Positions 55,431 to 64,000 of a DNA stretch of 64,000 bases are shown one piece after another; position 1 is the first letter of the stretch; the number at the start of each line of letters is the position of its first letter. The notes under the pieces are model-generated. The model saw only the letters and a program-made list of their open reading frames with translations, ran no database searches and had not been told where the DNA came from. The position numbers and the translations under genes were made by a program. The stretch lies in the NCBI GenBank assembly GCA_029204225.1, contig CM055111.1, positions 23,560,899 to 23,624,898 on the forward strand, in the 5' to 3' direction. Origin of the DNA: Diphasiastrum complanatum (taxonomy: Eukaryota; Streptophyta; Lycopodiopsida; Lycopodiales; Lycopodiaceae).

Positions 55431-56929
55431 GTAGTCAATTGTTTTGGTGTCAAAAAATACCATCAATAATGAGTGTGAGGGGTAAGTAGCTCGTTAGTGG
55501 TAAGGGATCTGTGTAGGTGGAGCAAAAAATATCACACTTCGCAAACTGCTCTCTGTTGCCACTAACATAACTTGTTTTTGCCAAAGTTGCAATTAAAGAG
55601 TTTATGAGAAGGTGTATCTGAACATGCAAAGGTTGTGCCAGCTTTGTAATCTTGAGCCAACTGGATTATCAGATCACCCTTTCACCATGCAAAGGTTGTA
55701 CCTGGTTTGTAATCTTGAGCCAACTGGATTATCAGATCACCCTTTCACAATTCACTCAAGACCTTTTCGAATTGTTTGCCCATCATCATCAGTACTTTTG
55801 CAGATGTGAATCAGTACTTTTACTGCTGCAAATAAGTCTTCAAGGGATCATTAATTGTCTATTGTAGTCTGTTTCACCCAATAATGCTAAATCTGCATCA
55901 TTGAACATTTGAGAACCTTATCAGCATGAGCAAGACAGTCAGTTTTCAGTGGATCATCAAATCTTAATGAAAATAATCACTTCCTTTGTTATAGTCTAAT
56001 GAATTCCATAATGCTGCTTCTGCTTTGCACCATGGAGAGCGTTATCAGCAGATAAGTCGTTAGTCTCAAACATTGTTCTCCAACAAATGAGGTCATACAA
56101 GATAGAATAAAAGAGAGTCTCAGACACTGCCATTGTAACCTAGGTCTTATCTTCTCTTCAGAAGAGTTTAAGACACCTTGTTTATGTAATGCATTACATT
56201 GCAATATATGCTTGTAGAAGCTGTCGATGCGCCCATTCAAGCAAAACAATTAATGAACGCTCTTCTTTGCAAGAGTTGCCATACCATTTTCTGTTGAAAA
56301 CATACGAAGATGGTGATGCAAGTGCTTTGGATAGTTTTTGTCATGTATGTATTATTGGTGTCAGATGCGCATATCTAAGGAAAATGTGTTTCTTAAGTAG
56401 TGTTAGGTGTCTGGTGCGCTTTTGGCAAGGAAAACATGCCGAAAAGATGATTTGAAGATCTTCAATTCGCTGGTTGGTCGAATACAATGCATGGATGTTT
56501 ATGCCTTATTTTCATTCTGTCCGAAGAAGGATCAAAAAACACATGGAAGGACATAAAACCGAATAGCACCTTTTTTACTACGATCTGTAAGCAGAGCCTG
56601 TGTAACGAATTGCTGCAGTACCTGCTGTGCATAACAGAACGCTGGACGGTAATACTATTTATTATGTTTAGAGCAGGCAACATCCAAGAGGTTGAAAATC
56701 GGTAAAGAAATGAATTAGTGCGATGCATTGAAACGGAATCCTGCAAACATCGCAGCAAAGAATAGAAACACGTTTCTTAATTTTTGTATCTTATGAGATG
56801 TAAATAAAAACCTGAGCAAAACATCAACTGCCATTTCTTGGTTGTAACTTATTTCATCTACAATAGGCGTGTTTAATCTATTTCTAGAAAGCTAAGAATG
56901 CATTTTCTGTGGGATCCAAATTCGTAAAG
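55431..56929. other. Intergenic DNA 3' of the wax synthase gene
   Basis: AT-rich, with no protein motif. It contains a 63-bp tandem duplication (55624-55749). The 3' UTR of the wax synthase would lie in the right end of this stretch (leftwards from 56929), with AATAAA-like words only weakly represented. Confidence 0.5.
55624..55749. repeat. 63-bp tandem duplication
   Basis: ATGCAAAGGTTGT...GATCACCCTTTCAC occurs at 55624 and again at 55687, with four to five differences. The unit is 21 codons long, so the overlapping + strand frame stays open through both copies, but no function is evident. Confidence 0.9.
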
Positions 56930-58090
56930 CTATAGAAACCTGCTATTTAGAAAGCTTTTCAGTTTGAATAGGATCCATGCTTGGGCTTCATTGAACTCTT
57001 GGATGATTCTCAAGTCACCTTCAGAACTGCAAAGAGCTGGAAAAAATAGCCACACAGCACTGCAGAAAACAAAGCTTATCGTGAGTATCACGGCTAGGAA
57101 CTTGGGAAGCTTCGGACGTCCTGGCCAAGCTATCCGAATTGCAGCTTCCAATACCGTTGCTACTCCTTGCAGAACGAAAAACGCTGTGGCATGCCAACTC
57201 ACTCTCCTTGACAGGTAGAAAAAGATCACGTCATGCATGAGTCCTGAGACCAGAAATACTGCAAGAGTAGCCAGAATCTTTGGCATAACGTCAAACCTCT
57301 CTTGCTTCCTTTCTGTCATTTTTTCCTCTTGTATTTGTTTCCTTTCGTTCATAATGGGAACTTTCACTGGTCCCTTGCTAGTAAAATGGCGAACAGGTTC
57401 ATAAACGCTTGCTCGAAGAACACTACAGACTAGTTGATTCCACCTTCTTCCCCAAAACTCTGACAAAGACCCCGCCAGGTATGGCCTATCATAACACTCC
57501 AGAAACCTTAGGCCTACCATTAGAGATCCCAAAGCTGCCAAACCCTCGAAGAGAACGCTGCAACCCAAGTAAATGTGGAACGCGTACATCGTGTACACAA
57601 CTAACACAGGGAAGGAATCCCTGAAGTCATAAAAACGATAAAATGGCAATAACAGTAAAATCTTCAATGCAGAGCGTAGCAAAACTGCACGAGCCACCTG
57701 AGAAACCTCTTTGGAACTAATCGGTCCATCGGCTGAAGGACCTTTCCCCTTGAGAGCTGATCCGTTTGAGGAAGGAACGCCAAATGGGAAGTTGATGGCA
57801 ACAAAGAAGCGGGGAAAGCTTTCCATAGCTGCAGAATCTGTAGCAGTGCCTGCATCCCAGCAAATGAGCAGAAACTTGAAGGCACACATCCACACAAGGA
57901 AAAAAGACAGCAAAAATTTGGCATGGGCTGTTGCTGCCCGCCATGGAAGCAAAGCATATACCGCAAGCAGAGGTAACAAAGCCAAGAATCGGATCAGCCC
58001 TTTTGGGAGCTGAAGAAGAACCCAATAAACATATGCAGTGCCAAAGATTATGGTGGCCAACACCTCCATCATTCCCAATCCCTCAGCCAT
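56930..58090 (-). CDS. Wax-ester-synthase-type MBOAT O-acyltransferase
   Basis: An intact single-exon frame of 386 residues from ATG 58090. It has multiple hydrophobic segments (about 6-26, 32-50, 56-78, 140-185, 270-293, 302-320, 330-352) and the wax synthase domain signature FLECYDRPYLAGSLSEFWGR (197-216) with WNQLVCSVLRASVYEPVR (217-234), then SGLMHDVIFFY with the conserved His286. Members esterify long-chain alcohols with acyl-CoA in the ER membrane. It is slightly longer than the usual 340-350 residues owing to a linker at 104-128 and a charged segment at 240-267. The substrate cannot be told from sequence; sterol or other acceptors are possible. No lesion seen. Confidence 0.93.
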   Translation of the reverse strand: MAEGLGMMEVLATIIFGTAYVYWVLLQLPKGLIRFLALLPLLAVYALLPWRAATAHAKFLLSFFLVWMCAFKFLLICWDAGTATDSAAMESFPRFFVAINFPFGVPSSNGSALKGKGPSADGPISSKEVSQVARAVLLRSALKILLLLPFYRFYDFRDSFPVLVVYTMYAFHIYLGCSVLFEGLAALGSLMVGLRFLECYDRPYLAGSLSEFWGRRWNQLVCSVLRASVYEPVRHFTSKGPVKVPIMNERKQIQEEKMTERKQERFDVMPKILATLAVFLVSGLMHDVIFFYLSRRVSWHATAFFVLQGVATVLEAAIRIAWPGRPKLPKFLAVILTISFVFCSAVWLFFPALCSSEGDLRIIQEFNEAQAWILFKLKSFLNSRFL

Positions 58091-59625
58091 CTTCAGAGTT
58101 GACGATGCTCCAGCTCTTCAGGTAATCAATGTATTTTCAATCTCAAGATCAGCAAATATCAGAATAAATGTTACAAACACCAAAACAAAGCAGAAGTGAT
58201 AGAAACAAACAATGAACTTAAAGAATGGTGTTGCCAATCTGGATTAAATCATTCATTCATGCAAACAAATTCATTCCTCTAGAAATGGAAATGATGTTTA
58301 AACTTCTCCATTCTTCTTCTCATTAAAATCATGCAAACTACTTCATTCCTTTGTAAATAAATAGCATGTTTCACATTTGTGCTCCAACAGGATATTAAAA
58401 TGAAAATGCAAACTAGATTGTCAATACATGAGACATTTTTAGCCTAAGGGGAGGGGGAAGGTCACCCTTAGAGGCCATTCCGCGGGGGAAGAGGGCCTTA
58501 GACCGAGGGTTGTAGCCCGAGGCGAAAGGCCCTGCCATGGAGGTGACCTCTTGTGGCATGAGAACTTTTATTTATTTATTTTTGTTTATTTTTTGCTGTA
58601 CATTTTTTTTATATGCACTACGGAAGGTCATGTAAATTTTTCTTACATGCACCTTTCACATATTAGAAGGTGCATGTAAAAAAAATCTGAAAAAAAAAAG
58701 TAGGCACAAAAATTTTGTTTTGTGATACACCTACTTTTTATTCATGAAAAGGAAAAAATTATTCTACGCTAGGTGGAAGGGCCAAGTCTCAATCCTTCTA
58801 TCTTGGAAGGGCTTTGCCAAGGTCCCGATGGCAGGCCCAAATAGGGTGAAAGGACCAAGGTACCCTGGCCCTTATGATGTAATGCCATTCCTCCTCAAAA
58901 TTTTTTAAAATCTCAAACCTCATTTCTCACATAAGTATTCCTCATTTCTCACATAAATTTTCAAGACATAATCATTTTCACTCACATATGAAAGTTTTGG
59001 GAATAACATTTATTTTAATTACATACAAAATTTGCCTCAAGAGTTGGCTCTAGAACATAAAAAAATTGAGGACTTAGCATTAAGTGGGGGTAAGGCCCTA
59101 GGTCAAGGGCCTTCCTCCCTAGGAGGTGGATGCTCGAGGGAGGGAGCCTAAGGACATGGTGTAAGATCCAAGGAAGGTTGGGACTTTCCTTGTATAATGC
59201 CACGTTACAAGTTGTTTGTTTGTTTGTGTTTTTTTTTGGGTCAAATTTTTTCACTCTTTGTTTTTTTGGAAATTTTTCTTGTATTTTTTTAACATAATGT
59301 GTATGTGGATGCCACTCAGGGCCATTCTACCAACATAGGCATGTGCCATGTGTCCATTGTTTGTCCACATGCGTATCTAATTTTTATGGGTGTGCCAATT
59401 GTGATAGGAAGACACAAAAATATTCCGGTTCTAAATTTAGATCAAATTTTGCTTTTGGAGGTGCCTCTTTAATACAAAGAAAATTCAAGCACTTGACATG
59501 ACAAAACCTTGAAGTCTATAACACTTTTCAAAAGAATTTTACAATTCATAAAATGGTCATAAAGCATTTGCGACACCACTTTATAGCTCTCAAAAGGTCA
59601 AATTCTACGGGCCATAAAAGTATTT
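58091..59625. other. 5' flank of wax synthase and intergenic DNA
   Basis: 58091-58250 is upstream of the wax synthase ATG and should hold its 5' UTR and promoter; I see no clear TATA box. 58440-58560 and 58780-59190 are GGGAGG/AAGGCC-rich patches with similar words (GGAAGGGCC, CCAAGG), separated by AT-rich DNA. No gene recognised. Confidence 0.45.
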
Positions 59626-60215
59626 TAACCTGTAATGTAAAATGCGAAGATAGTCCTTTCTGCTTGGGAAAAGTCTAAATTATTCAATAGTTGGGCAGTT
59701 GCGTGGATGGAAGGATCAGTGATGGCTTCCAAAAGGTAGCCATCATTGGTCTAGTGCAGATCGTTGGTGAGGTCAATAAATGGCTTGATGGCCTGTTTGG
59801 CGTGCTTGTGATTGGGTGAGGCTTGCATACCAGATGATATTCCTATAGCTGCACGTGCGGCCTCAGTGACGCGCACTTTGTGTGTGGCTCCCTGGAAAGT
59901 GATATAGAATTTGGATTTCTCTTCCTTCCATGTACCGAAGGCAAGAGTGATGAAATACATATTGATGCGACCTGAAAAGACTCTCTCATGAATACCCATT
60001 GCATTGAGCAGAGGCTCCGCAAGGGTCATCCACTGAGTGACCATGCTTTTGCTAGGAAGAATCATGATGTTCGTTGCAGATGGGACATCACGATGGATAG
60101 TATAGCGCGGAGACTGGGAAGTATCGGTAGAAGACATGATGATCAGAAAGGAATTATAAACGTGGGAAAGTGTATCAGAAGGCAATGCAGAAAATTTGGA
60201 AGGCTTTGGTCGCAA
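59626..60215 (-). pseudogene. Post-pol frame of gypsy element 2
   Basis: Starts at ATG 60215 or, more likely, ATG 60137 (MSSTDTSQSPRYTIHRD). Segments: VTQWMTLAEPLLNAMGIHER, VFSGRINMYFITLAFGTWKE, FQGATHKVRV, then TAG at 59751, TNDGYLLEAITDPSIHATAQ, ending at TAA 59626. The DGYxxEAIxDP stretch and the spacing of W, Y and F residues parallel the post-pol frames at 36992-42557. It lies downstream of integrase in sense orientation, as there. It lacks the Ser-rich and coiled-coil parts. Function unknown. Confidence 0.65.
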
Positions 60216-60381
60216 GAAAAATTCGCAAGAGCTTCGCTAGCACAAGTGAGGAATGAATCGAATTCAACCAACTTATAGGTGAATTTGGTGGGTCCATTAC
60301 ACTGAATAGTAGTTTGGCTGATCAGTTCTGAACAAAAATTTGCAGGCATCTGCAGTACTATAAAAATAGGCTATAAAAATC

Positions 60382-60715
60382 TCGACGAAGGTTTCTAGGG
60401 ATCTGAACCTATCAAGCGAACGTTTTCCAGGGCTGGCGAAGGATGAACCTTCGCCCAGGTACTGTCATAAATGCATTTTTTCACAATCTGAACCTATGGA
60501 CAACCTAATTTTGACATTTTAAGATCATCTAGCAGGTCGACGAAGGTTCATAATGAGGTTATGATGCTTGGCGAAGGTTCCCAAAATGGCATATCACTGA
60601 ACATTCGCCTGTCTTAGAAATTGGATTTTCTCTTGTCAGGAACTTTCGCCCACCTCAATTTAGATAAATCAAGGGTGGATGTACAGTCTGAGAGCTCAGC
60701 GAAGGTTTCTGATGC
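60382..60715 (-). repeat. Repeated GCGAAGGTT boxes between pol and post-pol frame
   Basis: GCGAAGGTTC or near variants at about 60385, 60434, 60540, 60570 and 60699, and inverted as CCTTCGCCC/ATTCGCC/TTTCGCCC at about 60448, 60603 and 60650. The array sits in the same place as the AACCGA boxes of gypsy element 1, though its core differs. Confidence 0.75.
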
Positions 60716-60928
60716 TGTATTGGCCAAATCTATCAGTGATTTTCTAAGTCATTGTCCATAAAAAATACTGTGTTTTCTTTCCTTATGCTGATGACTTCCT
60801 GACATTTGCTCATCAGTCTTTCCTTATTTTTTTTGTTTTTTTTTAATGTCTTTTTCCAAAAAACTCAGCAACTTAAATACTGAAAACAAAAAATTAAAAA
60901 ACAAATAAAATTAAAAAATATATTGAGA

Positions 60929-62170
60929 TCAGGCTTGCTGAACTGGTGGAGCAGGCTGCCAAAACTTGCATAATCGGCTGTCATTTACCGGAGTATCAAA
61001 TCAATTTCCATCCAAGTGCTCAAGAATTACTGCGCCATAGTTCAGGATTTCCTTCACTTTATACGGGCCTTCCCCGATAAACTTCAACTTACCCTTGATC
61101 AGCTTGGTTTTGTACATCAATGCAAGATCTCCTGCTTTCAGATCTTTCTTGTGCAAACGACGATCGTGCCATGCCTTGTGACGGCCTTTCTCTGTCACTA
61201 AGGCATGAACTGCCATCAGTCGGGCTTCACATAATTTGTGCAACGCTTCATGATGGAGTTGTAAGGACATATCATCATTTAAGCGTTCCATTGCTGCTAT
61301 GCGTAAAGATAGGATTAAAAATTCAATTGGCATAACAACATCTTGGCCATAAGCCAGTTGAAAAGGTGTTTGATTTGTACTATTTTTGTAAGCGGTTCTG
61401 AATGCCCATAATGTTGCATACAATTTATGTTCCCAATCGAACCGACTTGCATCAACTGTCTTTGTCATAATGGTGCAAAGAATCTTATTGGAAGATTCAG
61501 CTTGGCCATTCCCTCTGGGATAATAGAGAGTACTAAATCTGTGTACAACGAAAAAATCTTCCAGTAAATACTTTCTTGTTTGATTAACAAAGTGTGTACC
61601 CCGGTTACTGACAATTTTGATCGGACATCCAAATCTGATCATAATATTTTCATATAAAAACTTGGCCATAGATTTTGCATAAGCAACTTTGACAGCTTTG
61701 GCTTCAACCCACTTGGTCATTTAATCAGTTGCTACGATAATGTATCGGGCCTGAGATCCTTGCGCAACAGGATGAATAGGACCAACATAATCCAGTCTCC
61801 ATTTTTCAAATGCTGATTGCGATAAAACTGGATGCAAGGGTTCATAGTTCTGTCTAGTAGGCCGTCGTGCTCACTGGCAAACATCACATGTCTGAATATA
61901 ATTTTATGTGTCCTTATGAAACGTAGGCCACCAACAACCTGATTGCAAAAGTTTGCAAACAGTAATATTTGTAGAGAAATGTCCTCTGCCCATGCCATCA
62001 TGTGAAAACCTGATTAAATCTGGTATTTCATGCGGTAACACACATCTATGTAGAATATTGTCTGATCCACGATGATATAATATTCCTACAATCAGTTGAT
62101 AAGGTTGAGCCTTATGAATCAATTGCCTCTTCTGTACTTTTGTCAAAGAGTCATTTGGTTGTCCTAGCAT
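60929..62170 (-). pseudogene. Gypsy element 2 integrase
   Basis: Zinc-binding part HDGMGRGHFSTNITV...TCDVCQ, catalytic core WRLDYVGP, then KIVSNRGTHFVNQTRKY: the second catalytic Asp is Asn. Glu is present in YYPRGNGQAESSNK. The end has KLKFIGEGPYKVKEIL and reaches TGA 60931-60929 after a stop at 61003. Stops also at about 61903 and 61721. It matches gypsy element 1 in order and length but clearly differs in sequence. Confidence 0.88.
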
Positions 62171-62277
62171 CAGGTACTCAACAATATCCGCTACCCACTC
62201 AGAATTGCTTCTACATAGAACAATGTAGCATCTGGTAATTCATCATCCACTTTAGTATTAACTGGTGCGGATTCAAT

Positions 62278-63554
62278 TCACGAAACGTGATCGGCTAGGT
62301 AATGTCGTTTCCCCTTTCGAACCACAATTCGAAAGTCAAATTTAGTCAATAACAATAACCATCTTGCAATACGTCCAGTATTGCATGTCTTGTTTACCAC
62401 GTAAAGTAACGGCTGGTGATCCGTATAAAATGCAAAGTGCGTTTCCATGAGGCAGTGACGAAATTTTCGAACAGAAAAAATCATGGCTAATCCTTCTTAT
62501 AGTCACCTGGCTGCATCAAAACTGATCCAATGGCGTATTTTGAGACATCCGTATGAACATGAAACTCTAATGTCCAATCTGGAGAACGCAGTAGAGGTGC
62601 TGGAGATAATGCTTTTTTTAACTTTTCAAAGGCTTCTAACGCCTCTACTGTCCAAATAGGAACAATAGTTAGTTTGTATATGGGTCGTGCTAAATCCGCA
62701 AAGAAGATGATAAAAATTCGATAGTAGTTCGCATGACCCACAAACACATAAACTCCTTGAATTGTTGCTGGCGGTGGCAATTCCACAATAACTTTGATCT
62801 TAGAATAATCGGTGGCAATACCATGTCTTGATATCACATGTCCAAGCACAACTCCGTGCGAAACCCATATCTGGCATTTTTTCGGATTTAGAGAAATCTG
62901 ATATTTGTGGCATCTTTCAAATACTTTCTCCAATCGATCCAGGTGGTCTGTATCTGTACTATGAACTCCAAGTCGTCCAAGTAAATTTCAAGAAATTTCT
63001 GCAGATAAAATTTAAAAGCAAATTTCATTACTCTTTGGAATGAACTTGGTGAATTACAGAGTCCAAACGACATTACTTTGTAAGCTTAGGCGTCCCATTC
63101 TGTTGCAAAAGCAGTTTTATGGCAATCGGCAGGTGCAATCTTAACCTGGTTGTAACCACTAAATCCATCCAGGAAACTCTAAGCTTCCGCTCCAGCAAGG
63201 CGATCCAAAATGCTTTCAGTAAAAGGTAACGAAAAGTGATCCTTCTGTGTCACTTTATTCAATGCTTTGTTTGAGATTCACACAGATTTGCAATTTCTCA
63301 TTTTTCTTAGGAACAATGACAATCGGTGAAATCCATTCTGTATGCTCGATCTCATAAGTGAAATCGGCGTCAAGTAATCTCTGAAGTCCTTTCTTTATCA
63401 GATCTGCCACATTAGGATTACAACGATAGAACTTTGTAACCTTTGGTACTGCATCAGGTACTAAAGGTATGGTATGTTCAATCACTGATGTCGGAATACC
63501 CTTCAAATCTTGATAAGTCCATGCAAAGCAATCTTGATACTTAATAAGTAACAA
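62278..63554 (-). pseudogene. Gypsy element 2 reverse transcriptase and RNase H
   Basis: RT: YEIEHTEWISPIVIVPKKNE, MSFGLCNSPSSFQRVMKFAF, EIYLDDLEF (catalytic pair present), ISLNPKKCQIWVSHGVVLGH, PPPATIQGVYVFVGHANYYR. RNase H: LEFHVHTDVSKYAIGSVLMQ and FAFYTDHQPLLYVVNKTCNT, then GRIARWLLLLTKFDFRIVV. This copy keeps the thumb and RNase H that element 1 has lost. Frameshifts near 62490 and 62930, and a degraded stretch 63075-63255. Confidence 0.88.
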
Positions 63555-64000
63555 ACGGAGTGCTTAATAATGTTCAGGAGTAAGTTGTGATCCCACTTGT
63601 ACAATCTTTTCCGGTTCTCCTGTTTCAGCAAGATTCATTGGCTGCGTCCTAGCTGGGCCATCGTAAATCTCTCCAGATTCCGACATGTGTTCTTCAGGTT
63701 CACGATGTACTTTAGGTAACATAATAACCAAATCATCTAGTGTATAACGTTTAAAATGCTCTGGCATATCATGTTGGACTACATTTGCCTATTCTTTTTC
63801 GAAAGGACTTGTCTTGGATCTTCGTTTAGCCTTCTTGGCAGGAATTGATCGTGGAGGTGATGACTTTTGGGATGATAAATCTTTTTTCACAGGTGAAGAC
63901 TTCCTAGACAATGATGTCTTGCTGGGAATCTGGCTTGAAGGATCATTCTTGACTTTTCCTTTGCCTTTATCCAGTAGAGGTGGCACTTCCTTTGAATCAA
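63555..64000 (-). pseudogene. Gypsy element 2 pol upstream of RT, running off the window
   Basis: Lys/Ser-rich segment (SSPVKKDLSSQKSSPPRSIP) followed by FKRYTLDDLVIMLPKVHREP, the counterpart of FKDFTLDDVVI in element 1. Gag and protease lie beyond 64000. Confidence 0.75.

Overview
The window looks like nuclear DNA of a land plant with a large, transposon-filled genome. Two host loci support this: the C-terminal exons of the replication factor C large subunit (RFC1, + strand, exons between 16369 and 21155) and an intact single-exon wax-ester-synthase-type MBOAT acyltransferase (56930-58090, - strand). Introns have GT-AG borders and every large element belongs to a plant-type class (hAT, LINE, Ty1/copia, Ty3/gypsy). 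The sequence does not show whether this is a fern, lycophyte, gymnosperm or angiosperm; the expanded introns and nested repeats fit a giant-genome lineage.

Layout. 1-1000: a LINE 3' fragment split by a small hAT element with a perfect 8-bp target duplication. 1092-6693: a complete-length hAT transposon with a decayed transposase (- strand) and a small charged reading frame running convergently. 6711-14524: two related LINEs in series on the - strand, the first flanked on both sides by (GA)n. 14525-18836: two fragments of one Ty3/gypsy family in opposite orientations, with two RFC1 exons between them. 16369-21660: RFC1 C-terminal half, stop codon and poly(A) signal. 21661-25693: mostly featureless DNA, microsatellites and a copia LTR. 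25694-29367: copia remnants on both strands. 29368-38298: a Ty3/gypsy element (gag, protease, RT, integrase) followed by an extra reading frame after pol. 38345-42557: two more copies of that extra frame on the - strand. 42834-47342: copia sequences whose two LTRs face each other as a ~345-bp inverted repeat. 47343-55430: a gypsy integrase fragment, two copies of an uncharacterised dispersed repeat (one interrupted by a copia element, the other by a hAT MITE). 56930-58090: the wax synthase. 59626-64000: a second Ty3/gypsy element on the - strand, again with an extra frame after pol, running off the window.

Biology. Only RFC1 and the wax synthase look functional. Nearly all element genes carry stops, frameshifts or lost catalytic residues. 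The most interesting signals are (i) a family of post-pol reading frames found four times in Ty3/gypsy context, sharing a W...A...Y and DGYxxEAIxDP signature and preceded by arrays of short repeated boxes; (ii) a LINE family associated at its ends with (GA/TC)n microsatellite; (iii) a hAT family with CATAG termini at three sites; and (iv) an inherited stop codon shared by two separate gypsy integrase copies.

Limits: all homology calls are from recognised motifs and by-eye alignment. Exact element ends, identities and clade names need database comparison.
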